Source of the DNA: RUG14199 sp964629225
GTDB lineage: Bacteria > Bacillota > Clostridia > Oscillospirales > CAG-272
Direction: 5' to 3'
DNA: 31,201 bases
Assembly: GCA_964629225.1 (NCBI GenBank)
Contig: CAZVQC010000022.1
Location: 1-31,201, forward strand
The position numbers and the translations under genes are program-made. The notes beneath the pieces are model-generated. The model worked only from the letters and a program-made list of their open reading frames with translations. It was not told where the DNA came from and made no database searches. Below, in pieces: positions 23,977 through 31,201 of this stretch. The number at the start of each line of letters is the position of its first letter. The first letter of the stretch is position 1.

Positions 23977-25077
23977 TTAATTCTCGTCTTGTGATGCTGT
24001 CAGTGAATAGTTGAAGATCTTGGAGGAATAGAGAAGTTCTCCGTCTTCATTTCGTATTTCCTCCGGTATCTCTCCGTTGGGAAGCGCAAAGGATATGTTG
24101 AGCTTTCCCGCATTTGCCGAGATCGCAAAGCGTTCTTTGATCTCGGCAACATTCCTGCCGGAGGATAGGATCCTAATACTGTAGGCACTGAAACTTCCGC
24201 TCAGTCTCTCAAGCATATCTGCGGTGGCAGCGGGAGTCCAAAGGGAGGTGTCCCTCAGATCCACTGCGAAGAAGTCGGAAAAGCGGAATATCATCTCAAG
24301 GGTCGGCGTTAGTTCGTGATCTTCAAATATCTTCGGATCCAACACTATCCCGATCCTTGTATCCGGACAAATAGTTCGTATCTCCGATACCCGTTCGTAG
24401 AGTTCCGATGCCAAGTCGCTGTCAAAGGACGCTCCCTCCGCGAGCCCCGAAAAGATGAGCTCGTTTGCGCCCATTCCGTAAAGCTCCGCAAACACCGCAT
24501 CATTCACCTGCTTTGCGACCGTTTCCGTAGGCTCCGATGACAGGAGAACAGCGGCATCGATATGCAACGTAATCCTCATGCCGGCACTGCGTGCCGCCGT
24601 GAAAGCGGAGGAAATAACGTCGTAGGATATCACCGACGAGGGCGTACGAGTCTTTGTTATCTCGGATGCCGCAGGCGAAGCGAAGGTGAGATAGCCCTCT
24701 GAGTCCCGCATCTCAAAATAGATGCCGTTGTAGCCGGCTGCGGAAAGATTCCTCACAAAAGCGGCGGCATCTGATGTAGAGGAGCAGCCCTCAAGATCCA
24801 AATATCCTTCCACTGCCGCAAGTTCTTCGTAAGTCCTCTCCGTCTTGAGGGAGAACTTATCCTCACTTGTCGCTGTGGGCGTTTCGGTGGTGATCTCGGG
24901 CAGGGGATCGGTGGAGACGTTCGACTCGTCAAGCTTCTTCTTAAGATCGTTACCCAAGATGAGGGCAAATACCACCGCAAGGGTGATCACTACCACGATT
25001 ATGAGGGTGTTGAACCAGAAGCGCTTTTTCTTTCCCTTGTATTTTGTTTTCTTGTCGCTGAAGCCGTAGTAATTCAT
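23977..25077 (-). CDS. Membrane-anchored TIM-barrel glycoside hydrolase-like protein
   Basis: The 366-residue product has a basic N-terminal head (KKTKYKGKKKRFW), one membrane helix at about residues 22-44, a Ser/Thr/Pro-rich linker to about 75, then a domain with alternating strands and helices that looks like a (beta/alpha) barrel. The stretch GYLDLEGCSST..AAGYNGIYFEMRDSEGYLTFAS and the later MRITLHIDAAVL resemble the putative glycoside hydrolase family DUF4015. The topology places the barrel outside the cell. AAAGGAT precedes the ATG. It follows the ABC exporter ATPase by 61 bp across a weak hairpin and leads the unrecognised protein and the ComF-family gene. Enzyme activity and substrate are not shown. 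Confidence 0.7.
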   Translation of the reverse strand: MNYYGFSDKKTKYKGKKKRFWFNTLIIVVVITLAVVFALILGNDLKKKLDESNVSTDPLPEITTETPTATSEDKFSLKTERTYEELAAVEGYLDLEGCSSTSDAAAFVRNLSAAGYNGIYFEMRDSEGYLTFASPAASEITKTRTPSSVISYDVISSAFTAARSAGMRITLHIDAAVLLSSEPTETVAKQVNDAVFAELYGMGANELIFSGLAEGASFDSDLASELYERVSEIRTICPDTRIGIVLDPKIFEDHELTPTLEMIFRFSDFFAVDLRDTSLWTPAATADMLERLSGSFSAYSIRILSSGRNVAEIKERFAISANAGKLNISFALPNGEIPEEIRNEDGELLYSSKIFNYSLTASQDEN

Positions 25078-25090
25078 GTTCTTATCCTTT

Positions 25091-25121
25091 TAATAACAAG
25101 CACCCCCAAAAATGAGGGTGC
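25091..25121 (-). terminator. Weak intrinsic terminator after the ABC ATPase gene
   Basis: GCACCC (25100-25105) pairs with GGGTGC (25116-25121) around a 10-nt loop, and on the minus strand is followed by TTGTTATT. The U-tract is broken, so it may only partly separate the exporter genes from the TIM-barrel gene. Confidence 0.5.
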
Positions 25122-25138
25122 CGAACTGCAACACACGG

Positions 25139-25903
25139 TCACATCTTGCTCTCCATAAAGTCGGTGTAGAGACCGCATATCTCCTTGCCGCCCACTGCCT
25201 GGACCTTTCCGTGTTCAAGCCAAACGACCTTGTCGCACAACTTCTCAATGGAAGTTATGGAGTGGGAAACGTAGAGGACGGTGGTGCCCCCGTGGATCAT
25301 GCTGAGCATCTTGGCTTCGCTCTTTGCTTGAAATGCCATGTCGCCTACCGACAGTATCTCGTCCACGATGAGTATCTCCGGCTCAACTACAGTCGCCACC
25401 GAAAAGGCAAGACGTGCTATCATACCGGAGGAGAAGTTCCTTACCGGCACTTCAAGAAAGTCCTGAAGCTCGGAAAAAGCCACGATCTCGTCGAATTTCT
25501 CTTCGATGAACTCCTTGGAGTATCCCATGACAGCACCGTTCAAGAAAATGTTCTCTCTGGCGGTCAAATCCATGTCAAATCCCGCTCCAAGCTCGATCAT
25601 AGGGCAGATGTTTCCGTAGGCCTCCACCTTTCCGGTCGTAGGCTTCAGGACCCCCGCTACGATCTTGAGAAGTGTTGATTTTCCGGCGCCGTTACTGCCG
25701 ACAAATCCGATGACCTCTCCCTTGTCAACTGTGAAGTCAACGTTTTTGAGTGCCCAGAATTCATCGTTCTTTTGCTGCTTTTTTTTCTTTATCGCTTTTC
25801 CCGACACCAGATCGATGAAGAACTGCTTGAGGGAAAAACCTTTTTCAATGCCCAGATTGAATCTCATGGACACATCATTCACTTTTATCATGCATTCACT
25901 CAT
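25139..25903 (-). CDS. ABC transporter ATPase for polysaccharide/teichoic acid export (Wzt/TagH type)
   Basis: It powers export of an undecaprenyl-linked glycan with the permease encoded just upstream. The 254-residue product (from ATG 25903) opens with IKVNDVSMRFNLG, a Lys-rich insert typical of this subfamily, then Walker A GSNGAGKSTLLK near residue 70, PMIELGAGFDMDLTARENI (the TagH/RfbE-type Q-loop region), the signature NFSSGMIARLAFS, and Walker B LIVDEILSVGD followed by the H-loop YVSHS. It has no C-terminal carbohydrate-binding domain, so substrate choice is probably not by a Wzt-C module. GGGAGG lies 6 nt before the ATG. The permease gene ends 14 nt upstream. Confidence 0.93.
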   Translation of the reverse strand: MSECMIKVNDVSMRFNLGIEKGFSLKQFFIDLVSGKAIKKKKQQKNDEFWALKNVDFTVDKGEVIGFVGSNGAGKSTLLKIVAGVLKPTTGKVEAYGNICPMIELGAGFDMDLTARENIFLNGAVMGYSKEFIEEKFDEIVAFSELQDFLEVPVRNFSSGMIARLAFSVATVVEPEILIVDEILSVGDMAFQAKSEAKMLSMIHGGTTVLYVSHSITSIEKLCDKVVWLEHGKVQAVGGKEICGLYTDFMESKM

Positions 25904-25917
25904 GTGGTGCCTCCCGA

Positions 25918-26715
25918 TCAAATGTAGTAGATGAACTTGTCTTGGTTCTTCTTGAAGATCACTACGCCCAAAACGAGGAAGAACAGCGCCGAGCCGAAAC
26001 TCATAAGGAACTGTCCGAGAGTCGGGCAGGAATGGTACAGAATGATGGTGCGGGCAAAGTTGATGTACTGGTACAGGGGGTTCATCTTAAGTATCGTCTG
26101 GAAAACTACGTTTTCCATAACGTTTTTGATGTCGTACATAATGGGAGTCAAATAGGTCCAAAGGGTGATGACGATGCCGTAAATGTAGAACATATCCCTC
26201 ATAAAGACCGATACCGTAGCAAGAATGAAGCTCATACCGAGAGTGAACATGAAAAGGCAAATGTACGAGAAGGGTAGGAGCAAATGGTAGATGTTGATGC
26301 CCGTGCCGGTTATGAAAATGATGGCGTAAAGGGGTATGAGGGTGAGAAGAAAGTTGATCCCCACGAAAAGACACTTGGTGAGAGGGAAAATGTATTTTGG
26401 AATGTAGACCTTGCTTATCAGGCTGAAATTAGCTACGATACTGCTCATTGAAAGGTTGCTGGCCTCGCTGTAGTAGTTGAAAAAGGTCAGTCCGGACAGA
26501 CAGTAGACAAGATAGTTGACGCCGGGAGTGGAAAACTTGAACACTCTTGAGAAGACCATCGCCATTACAAGCATGGTGAGCACCGGGTAGAGAAGGCTCC
26601 AACCCACTCCGAGAATGCTTCGTTTGTATTTTACCTTGAAATCACGGCTGATAAGCTGACGCATAAGAAAACCGTATTTCTTGAATGAGCCTATCAGATT
26701 CTTTGCAAAACTCAT
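25918..26715 (-). CDS. ABC-2 type permease for polysaccharide export (Wzm/TagG type)
   Basis: This is the membrane half of a polysaccharide exporter, partner of the ATPase gene downstream. The 265-residue product has six predicted membrane segments and the N-terminal amphipathic region LISRDFKVKYKRSILGVGWSLLYPVL, characteristic of Wzm/TagG permeases, plus MNPLYQYINFARTIIL near the C-terminal third. The ATG at 26715 follows GGAGG at 5 nt; an upstream TTG overlaps this site and is rejected. A promoter lies upstream. The length is typical. Whether the cargo is teichoic acid, O-antigen-like glycan or a capsule cannot be told. Confidence 0.93.
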   Translation of the reverse strand: MSFAKNLIGSFKKYGFLMRQLISRDFKVKYKRSILGVGWSLLYPVLTMLVMAMVFSRVFKFSTPGVNYLVYCLSGLTFFNYYSEASNLSMSSIVANFSLISKVYIPKYIFPLTKCLFVGINFLLTLIPLYAIIFITGTGINIYHLLLPFSYICLFMFTLGMSFILATVSVFMRDMFYIYGIVITLWTYLTPIMYDIKNVMENVVFQTILKMNPLYQYINFARTIILYHSCPTLGQFLMSFGSALFFLVLGVVIFKKNQDKFIYYI

Positions 26716-26790
26716 TTTTTCCTCCAAATCATATTGTGTCCCAGTGCAATGACCGAATTCGAATTGCTAAAACAAACAGTACACACAGAC

Positions 26791-26819
26791 AGTATAGCAC
26801 AAAAAAACCAAGGATGCAA
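26791..26819 (-). promoter_or_regulatory. Promoter of the polysaccharide exporter operon
   Basis: On the minus strand TTGCAT (26814-26819), a 17-bp T-rich spacer and TATACT (26791-26796) with TG just upstream (extended -10). The leader to the permease ATG would be about 70 nt. Confidence 0.55.
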
Positions 26820-26939
26820 CCTTATTGGCAATTTTTAAGTAGGTATCTGTGTAGAGAGCGGATTTCCAAAGCCCAAAGTAAATTCCACTGTGGAAGTTGA
26901 AGTGAAGTTTTGTATGGAGACCCGCAGAGCGCAAAAACA

Positions 26940-27185
26940 AGTCCCACGGCACTTCAAAGCGACCTGCGTCCGCTTTGCCCGCCGGGGACGGAGTCTTTCA
27001 AAATGATGAAGGAGGGGCGCCGCACAGCCCCGTGAGCCTCACTCGCTCCGCTCGCAGGTCCCCGCACGGGACGCGCGACCTCCGGCACCCCTCCGCTCCA
27101 CCGCCTCCGGCGATATTTCGGAGCCTGCGCCTTCCCCATCTTACGGCTGCTCCTCCGCCTTTCTCCGGCGGGGGAGCAGCCTAAT
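26940..27185 (-). repeat. GC-rich dispersed intergenic repeat, copy 2 (inverted)
   Basis: This is the inverted partner of the repeat at 85-400: blocks 27083-27131 and 26955-26984 match 152-200 and 355-384 of copy 1 in the same relative order. No credible gene is seen here. The flanks (26820-26939 and 27186-27362) contain short inverted repeats such as ATTCCAC/GTGGAAG near 26880 and AATGCGAAGCATT near 27300, likely parts of the same mosaic, and no gene that I can support. Confidence 0.7.
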
Positions 27186-27362
27186 CTATACAGTCAAGTA
27201 ATTCGCTGTAAAGAAGCGTGTTTTTGTACGAAACGAAGTTAAGTGCGCCGTGCCCATTTGCAGGAGTTTACCGTGCCGCCCTCGCCCACAGGCACTTCAC
27301 AATGCGAAGCATTGCTTCATGCACAGAAGGAGCGCTTACCGTACCGCATGGCACATTTAGTT

Positions 27363-27397
27363 GAAAAAGACCTGATGCTTTGCATCAGGTCTTTTTC
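27363..27397. terminator. Terminator downstream of tRNA-Ser, strong in both directions
   Basis: A perfect 16-bp stem (27363-27378 with 27382-27397) has a 3-nt loop. Its arms end in A-runs and T-runs, so either strand reads as hairpin plus TTTTT. It directly abuts the CCA end of the tRNA. Confidence 0.9.
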
Positions 27398-27486
27398 TGG
27401 CGGAGGGTGTGGGATTCGAACCCACGTGTCCGTGAAGACAAACTGATTTCGAGTCAGCCCCGTTATGACCGCTTCGATAACCCTCC
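27398..27486 (-). tRNA. tRNA-Ser, anticodon CGA
   Basis: It folds on the minus strand as a class II tRNA of 89 nt: acceptor GGAGGGT with ACCCTCC, discriminator G, encoded CCA (27398-27400 complement), anticodon loop CTCGAAA giving CGA (reads UCG), a long variable arm with TGTC/GACA stem, and T-arm GTGGG-TTCGAAT-CCCAC. The long variable arm is the serine identity element. A promoter lies about 50 bp upstream and a terminator immediately follows. Confidence 0.95.
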
Positions 27487-27533
27487 GTATTAAATTTTTG
27501 GATCGCACCCTTTTGGGAATGGGGTGCTTTAGA

Positions 27534-27562
27534 AGTGTATCACAGATTTAGGAAAAAAACAA
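27534..27562 (-). promoter_or_regulatory. Promoter of tRNA-Ser
   Basis: On the minus strand TTGTTT (27557-27562), a 17-bp spacer and TACACT (27534-27539) preceded by TG (extended -10). Between it and the tRNA lies a 6-bp hairpin (GCACCC/GGGTGC, 27505-27527), perhaps a processing or pause structure in the leader. Confidence 0.5.
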
Positions 27563-27943
27563 GTGCTTTTGGGAAATTGTTCTGTTTTGTCGGCTAAAAA
27601 ACATCTGCATCGATAAAAAACGGGGGAATCGTCTGTCTTCTTTAATACCGTTTCTTCTATAGGATCTTCAGGATCATCTGTAAAAAGCAAGTGTCCGCAT
27701 TCCCGATCTTGGGAAAGCAATATAACGCCATTTAACTTGGACGGTAACAAAGAGCAGGTGTCAGTTGGCTCACAAACACTCCAAAACGTCCACAGGGCGG
27801 CGAATACGGCTTCTTTTTTGTGAGTGCTACGCACATCATCGAAAAACGCTCATAAAAAGAATGACCGTTTCGTGGTTTGCTTTCGGGATCTATCGGTATC
27901 GATACTTTTTAAAACGGATCATTGCGGGAAGAGACCCCTCAAA
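27563..27943. other. About 380 bases without a supported gene; possible decayed ORF
   Basis: A minus-strand frame starting at a GTG (27834) gives 101 residues and runs on to 27529, overlapping the tRNA promoter. It has no ribosome binding site and no recognisable domain, though its middle (about 27580-27720) has a fairly natural amino acid mix. A neighbouring frame starting at an ATG near 27837 stops after 34 codons. This could be a frameshifted remnant. A plus-strand frame at 27765-27971 also lacks support. I do not annotate any of them as a gene. Confidence 0.3.
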
Positions 27944-28111
27944 TCAGAAGACGATATTTGAAAACACGTAAGCTTTCAGATGTTCAAAGGTCGGGCACTG
28001 GCGCTTATATATCTCAAATGCGATGGTGATCTCATCCACCTTTCTTTCGAGCGTCCATTTTTTTGAGGATTCTTTTACGTTGTAAATAACGCCGTTCTTC
28101 TCTATGGTCAT
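27944..28111 (-). CDS. Small hypothetical protein, 55 residues
   Basis: ATG at 28111 is preceded by AAGGAG with 8-nt spacing and a TTGACA-type promoter, and the frame closes with TGA at 27944-27946. The 55-residue product starts MTIEKNGVIYNVKESSKKW and contains KVDEITIAFEIYKRQCPTFEHLKAYV. It is soluble, charged (Lys- and Glu-rich), predicted as an N-terminal strand pair followed by a helix, with a single Cys and no signal peptide. I recognise no family. The transcription and translation signals make it a likely real gene. It has no close same-strand partner. Confidence 0.6.
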   Translation of the reverse strand: MTIEKNGVIYNVKESSKKWTLERKVDEITIAFEIYKRQCPTFEHLKAYVFSNIVF

Positions 28112-28170
28112 ACTTGTAACTCCTTAAAAGTTCAAATTAATATCGGGCAAGGTTTCAACTCGCCAAGTCA

Positions 28171-28199
28171 ATCGTACCAAACCACCTTTAATATGTCAA
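28171..28199 (-). promoter_or_regulatory. Promoter of the 55-residue small protein gene
   Basis: On the minus strand a perfect TTGACA (28194-28199), a 17-bp spacer and TACGAT (28171-28176). The start would be near 28164, about 53 nt before the ATG. The stretch 28200-28328 shows no gene. Confidence 0.6.
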
Positions 28200-28328
28200 G
28201 GCATTTTAGACCGACACCGTTTGTTTGTTACGAAAAACAAAATGTGATCAAGTGCTTTCCGATGTTTTGTACGCAAGCCGGATCTCAATAGGATTGATTG
28301 CTTTTTCAAGTCACGTGTCCCGTTCAAG

Positions 28329-28370
28329 GAGCTGTCTCAAATACGAATTATGGAGCATTTGGGACAGCTC
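28329..28370 (-). terminator. Long hairpin downstream of the GH94 gene
   Basis: Arms of 14 nt (28329-28342 and 28357-28370, GAGCTGTC at one edge) pair with a single mismatch around a 14-nt loop. It lies 41 nt past the GH94 stop codon on the minus strand. No T-run follows on either strand, so it may be a factor-dependent terminator, an mRNA-stabilising hairpin or a small mobile palindrome. Confidence 0.45.
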
Positions 28371-28411
28371 TTCGTCGGTAGTCGGATGATGGTAATTAAT
28401 GACCGTCGCTG

Positions 28412-30946
28412 TCAGTCTGTTACGGTAACGGTAATATCGCCGGTGATATCGTCGTCTGCGATGAAGAAGGACGTGATACCGAGGAACTCGTCATAGTCCT
28501 TTGTGTAGTGGGCTCCATTTACGATGATGTTTCTGCCTTCTCCCGTTTCTTTGTAGTCCACGGTGACGGTTATGCCTTTGACGGGAGCCTCAAGGTGGGC
28601 AGATCCGGCGGGGAAATAGCTTGGGGGAGTTATGAAGATACCGTCGAGGGTGGGGGAAACACCGAAGCCGTAGCGGATGATCTCCTTTGCAAGGACACAT
28701 CCGGAGCCGGTATGCCAATCCCCCATTGAGTCTCCGTCCATGCCGTACTCACTGTTTTCACAATAGGAATTGGGCATTATGAAGGCGGTTCTGGTGGCAT
28801 TTTCGTGGGTGATGACTGCTGTCTTTTCGATCTCCTCCCATGCTCTCTTGCTTTCACCGAGGGCAAATAGTCCCATCGTACCGAAGAGGCTTCCGTGGGC
28901 GTAGGCACAGCAGTTTTCGTATGTGCCGGGAACTATCTTTCTAATTCTTCCCACCCAATGGCAGTCCTCGGAAAAGGGCTTGTCGAAGGTCTTAAGACCG
29001 TACTTTGAGGAGAGGGCGTCGAAGGCCGACATGATGCTCTTTTTAAGGGACGGATCCCTTTTTACGAAGCCTGTGATAGCCCAAAATGCATTTGCCGTCA
29101 GGCTGTAGCGGGCTTCTCCGTCCGGGTCTTTGAAGGATGCCACCTTATAGGCTACCTTGTCGCCCCAGCCGTGAACGATCCTTTTTTCGCCTTTTTCGTT
29201 TTTATCTATTGCAAATCTTTCAAGGCCCTCTCCGATCTTTGAGGCAAGGTCGTCATACTTTGCCACAAGTTCCGGATAGCCTCCCACGTGTCTCAGTATC
29301 TCGATCATTTCACGGAGGTTCTGCCTAAATTGAAGAGTTGCCATTACGGTGACTCCGGAGCCGAATTCACGGTCGGGATCATCTGTCTTTCCGAGGCCGT
29401 CAACAGCGTCGTTCCAGTCTCCGAAGAGCACTCTCAGGCAGTTTGTGCCGTATTCCGTGTCGATATTGGAAGCGAGGAACTCGGTTATTCTGATAAGGTG
29501 CTCAAGCACCGTGTCTCTCTCCCCGGTCTTGTGGGCATCTATCCAATTGATATCGGGGGCATCCACATAGTCGCACACCTCATTCAGGATGCTGAAGTCA
29601 CCGGTGAATGAGAGGTATGTGAAGACGGTGGAGATGATCCACACTCCCTGATCGATGTATTTTTCCGTGCAGAGGGGAATGGGAAGAGTTGGATCGTCCG
29701 GGTTTTTCGGAAGGGAGAACATTCTCGGAGGACGGCCGGTATCGAGGATGTAATTAAGCGCCAAGACGATCTTTTCGCGGCTCTTTTCCGGTTGCCAAAT
29801 GAGTGCGCCTTCAAGCTGTTGGAAAACGTCTCTAATTCCAAGGTAAGCACCCGCATAGTTCTTTCCGTGAGCGCAGAAGGAGGTCTGTTTTTGGACGCAT
29901 CTGTAGAACTTATTGAAGGTATCCGCATCGGTCCTGTCGCTCTTCCAATCCTTGTATTCCACCTTGACGCGGCTGTAATCCGCTCTCTCTTTTGCTTCTC
30001 TTTCGAAAAGTTCTCTTTCGGTCACTTCCTCGTCAATGGGAGCGGACAGCATCTTATCCACGTCGCACTCACCGTGGACGAGGGTGATCTCGTACTCTAT
30101 GGAGACGTCCTCATCGGGGGCAAGATCGAAATGAGTTATCTCCGCCGCGACGGGAAGCTCGGTGGTGTTGGTCTTGTAGAATTCCTTATCGAAAGCGCCC
30201 GACCTTAGGGACTTTGAATTTGCTATTATTCTGCCGGCGCCGGTAAAAATGTCTCTTGAAGCGGTAAAATACTCTTTTTCGGGGCGACCTCTGACTACCT
30301 TTCTGTTGATGACAAGGCGGTCGTTCATCTCGTTGAGGCTCCAAAGCATGAAGCCTCCGGGTCTCACCTCACCGAACTTTGTCATTCTGCTCCAAAAGCC
30401 CTCGCTCTCTCCCTTTCTCAACATCGCTTCCGCAAAGGAGGAGAGGTAGACGTGCTTTTTTTCCTTTGAGGCGTTGTAGGCGGAGAGGGCAAATCGGATG
30501 TGCTTTTTCTCATCCACGTGAAGTCTCATCGCAAAAACGGTATCCTTGCACTCGGTGATACAGTAGGCGCACTTGGGGGAGTAGACGATGTATCTTTTGA
30601 CATCTTTTTCGAAGCTCTGTCTCGATGCACCGGTGACGGATATCGGGAAATAAGAGCCGTCGCCGTTTTGGATACCGCCGAAGAACTGTACCGGGCTCTC
30701 TTCACCGAAATTGGAGGTTCTAAAGATAGTGAACGTGCTCTCGCAGGCATCGATCCATCCGTTTGAATGGAGCCACACCACCAACCCGTCGGTGTCGTAG
30801 GGATATCTGCTTTCGCCTCTTTCACGTTCGAGGCACAGTATTCTGTCATCCCCGAGAAAGTAGGAATTACCCGGCAGTTTGCCCGTTTTTTCCTTTTCGG
30901 CGATCTTTACTCTGTTAAGTAATTCAAGTAGTGTCTGTTTTTTCAT
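28412..30946 (-). CDS. GH94-family glycoside phosphorylase (cellobiose phosphorylase-like)
   Basis: It probably splits a beta-linked disaccharide or oligosaccharide with phosphate, giving a sugar 1-phosphate, in the cytoplasm. The 844-residue length is usual for the family. An N-terminal beta-sandwich region (about 1-320) is followed by an (alpha/alpha)6 barrel with YLGIRDVFQQLEG near residue 385, the general-acid stretch LFGDWNDAVDGLGK near 520, ENCCAYAHGSLF near 695 and DWHTGSGCVLAKEIIRYGFGVSP near 770, then a C-terminal beta domain. There is no signal peptide. GAGGAG lies 5 nt before the ATG. No transporter or sugar regulator is adjacent, so the substrate is open (cellobiose, chitobiose, laminaribiose and beta-1,2-glucan enzymes all belong here). 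Confidence 0.87.
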   Translation of the reverse strand: MKKQTLLELLNRVKIAEKEKTGKLPGNSYFLGDDRILCLERERGESRYPYDTDGLVVWLHSNGWIDACESTFTIFRTSNFGEESPVQFFGGIQNGDGSYFPISVTGASRQSFEKDVKRYIVYSPKCAYCITECKDTVFAMRLHVDEKKHIRFALSAYNASKEKKHVYLSSFAEAMLRKGESEGFWSRMTKFGEVRPGGFMLWSLNEMNDRLVINRKVVRGRPEKEYFTASRDIFTGAGRIIANSKSLRSGAFDKEFYKTNTTELPVAAEITHFDLAPDEDVSIEYEITLVHGECDVDKMLSAPIDEEVTERELFEREAKERADYSRVKVEYKDWKSDRTDADTFNKFYRCVQKQTSFCAHGKNYAGAYLGIRDVFQQLEGALIWQPEKSREKIVLALNYILDTGRPPRMFSLPKNPDDPTLPIPLCTEKYIDQGVWIISTVFTYLSFTGDFSILNEVCDYVDAPDINWIDAHKTGERDTVLEHLIRITEFLASNIDTEYGTNCLRVLFGDWNDAVDGLGKTDDPDREFGSGVTVMATLQFRQNLREMIEILRHVGGYPELVAKYDDLASKIGEGLERFAIDKNEKGEKRIVHGWGDKVAYKVASFKDPDGEARYSLTANAFWAITGFVKRDPSLKKSIMSAFDALSSKYGLKTFDKPFSEDCHWVGRIRKIVPGTYENCCAYAHGSLFGTMGLFALGESKRAWEEIEKTAVITHENATRTAFIMPNSYCENSEYGMDGDSMGDWHTGSGCVLAKEIIRYGFGVSPTLDGIFITPPSYFPAGSAHLEAPVKGITVTVDYKETGEGRNIIVNGAHYTKDYDEFLGITSFFIADDDITGDITVTVTD

Positions 30947-31201
30947 TTTTACTCCTCAGGTCTTTGTTATCTAAATTAATTGCGGAAATGCTGACGCCTG
31001 TTTGTCTGTCCGACGGATCTTTCATTGACCGCAGCTCACTAAGTCTCCCTGTATGGTGCTCCGTAATCTACTCTCGCTTCGCACACGCTCGCGACAGCAG
31101 AACTACGCACTCAATATGGGTTGAGACAATGCCGTTAATGTCATATGTTGACGGAAACATATCCATTCTCTATGTTGTAGGGAAGATATCTATAATACAC
31201 T
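30947..31201. other. Upstream region of the GH94 gene and window edge
   Basis: No gene is seen. I cannot name a convincing promoter for the GH94 gene: AT-rich -10-like words occur near 30970-30985 on the minus strand without a good -35. On the plus strand TATAAT occurs at the right edge (about 31191-31196) and TTGACG near 31153, so a plus-strand gene may begin beyond the window. Confidence 0.4.

Noticed and set aside
1..31201. CRISPR arrays, transposases, prophage or toxin-antitoxin genes
   Set aside because: No regularly spaced direct repeats and no matching protein signatures were found on either strand.

Overview
The window looks like a chromosomal segment from a Gram-positive Firmicute, most likely an uncultured gut-type member of the Clostridia. 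This is an inference. It rests on strong GGAGG-type ribosome binding sites, clean sigma-A promoters (TTGACA, 17 bp, TATAAT), intrinsic terminators, a stand-alone small alarmone synthetase, a ComF-family protein, and GC-rich intergenic mosaic repeats. No rRNA, phage, transposase, plasmid or CRISPR gene is visible, and only one tRNA gene.

Layout. Positions 1-620 hold a GC-rich dispersed repeat. A second copy lies inverted at about 26940-27185. Minus-strand genes follow: a small (p)ppGpp synthetase, an NCS2/AzgA-type purine permease and a MATE exporter, each with its own promoter. Divergent from MATE is a plus-strand pair: a large two-domain (GT2 plus GT4) glycosyltransferase and plsY.

From 7771 to 16798 lies the centrepiece, a tightly packed aromatic amino acid operon: pheA, aroB, aroC, a three-enzyme aroE-aroK-aroA fusion, tyrA, an AroG-type DAHP synthase and a glycerate kinase. 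Gaps are 1-15 nt or 4-nt overlaps. It starts at a strong promoter and ends at a bidirectional hairpin terminator. Between promoter and pheA sits an undeclared 26-codon leader ORF rich in Phe and Tyr codons. Its 3' part can pair with the 5' arm of an intrinsic terminator lying just before pheA. This is the architecture of ribosome-mediated transcription attenuation, so the operon probably senses charged tRNA-Phe and tRNA-Tyr. The operon covers chorismate synthesis and the Phe and Tyr branches, apart from 3-dehydroquinate dehydratase and the final transaminase, which are not in the window.

From 16810 to 26715 genes run on the minus strand: a membrane-anchored metallophosphoesterase and an EpsG-like polysaccharide polymerase; argG and argH (arginine synthesis, with an ArgR-type operator candidate at the argG promoter); then a polysaccharide ABC exporter (Wzm/Wzt type), a membrane-anchored TIM-barrel glycosidase-like protein, an unrecognised signalling-like protein and a ComF-family phosphoribosyltransferase. 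From 26716 to 31201 the window is repeat-rich and sparse: tRNA-Ser(CGA), a 55-codon small gene with good signals, and a GH94-type glycoside phosphorylase. The glycosyltransferase, EpsG-like protein and Wzm/Wzt pair suggest that this part of the chromosome contributes to a surface polysaccharide.
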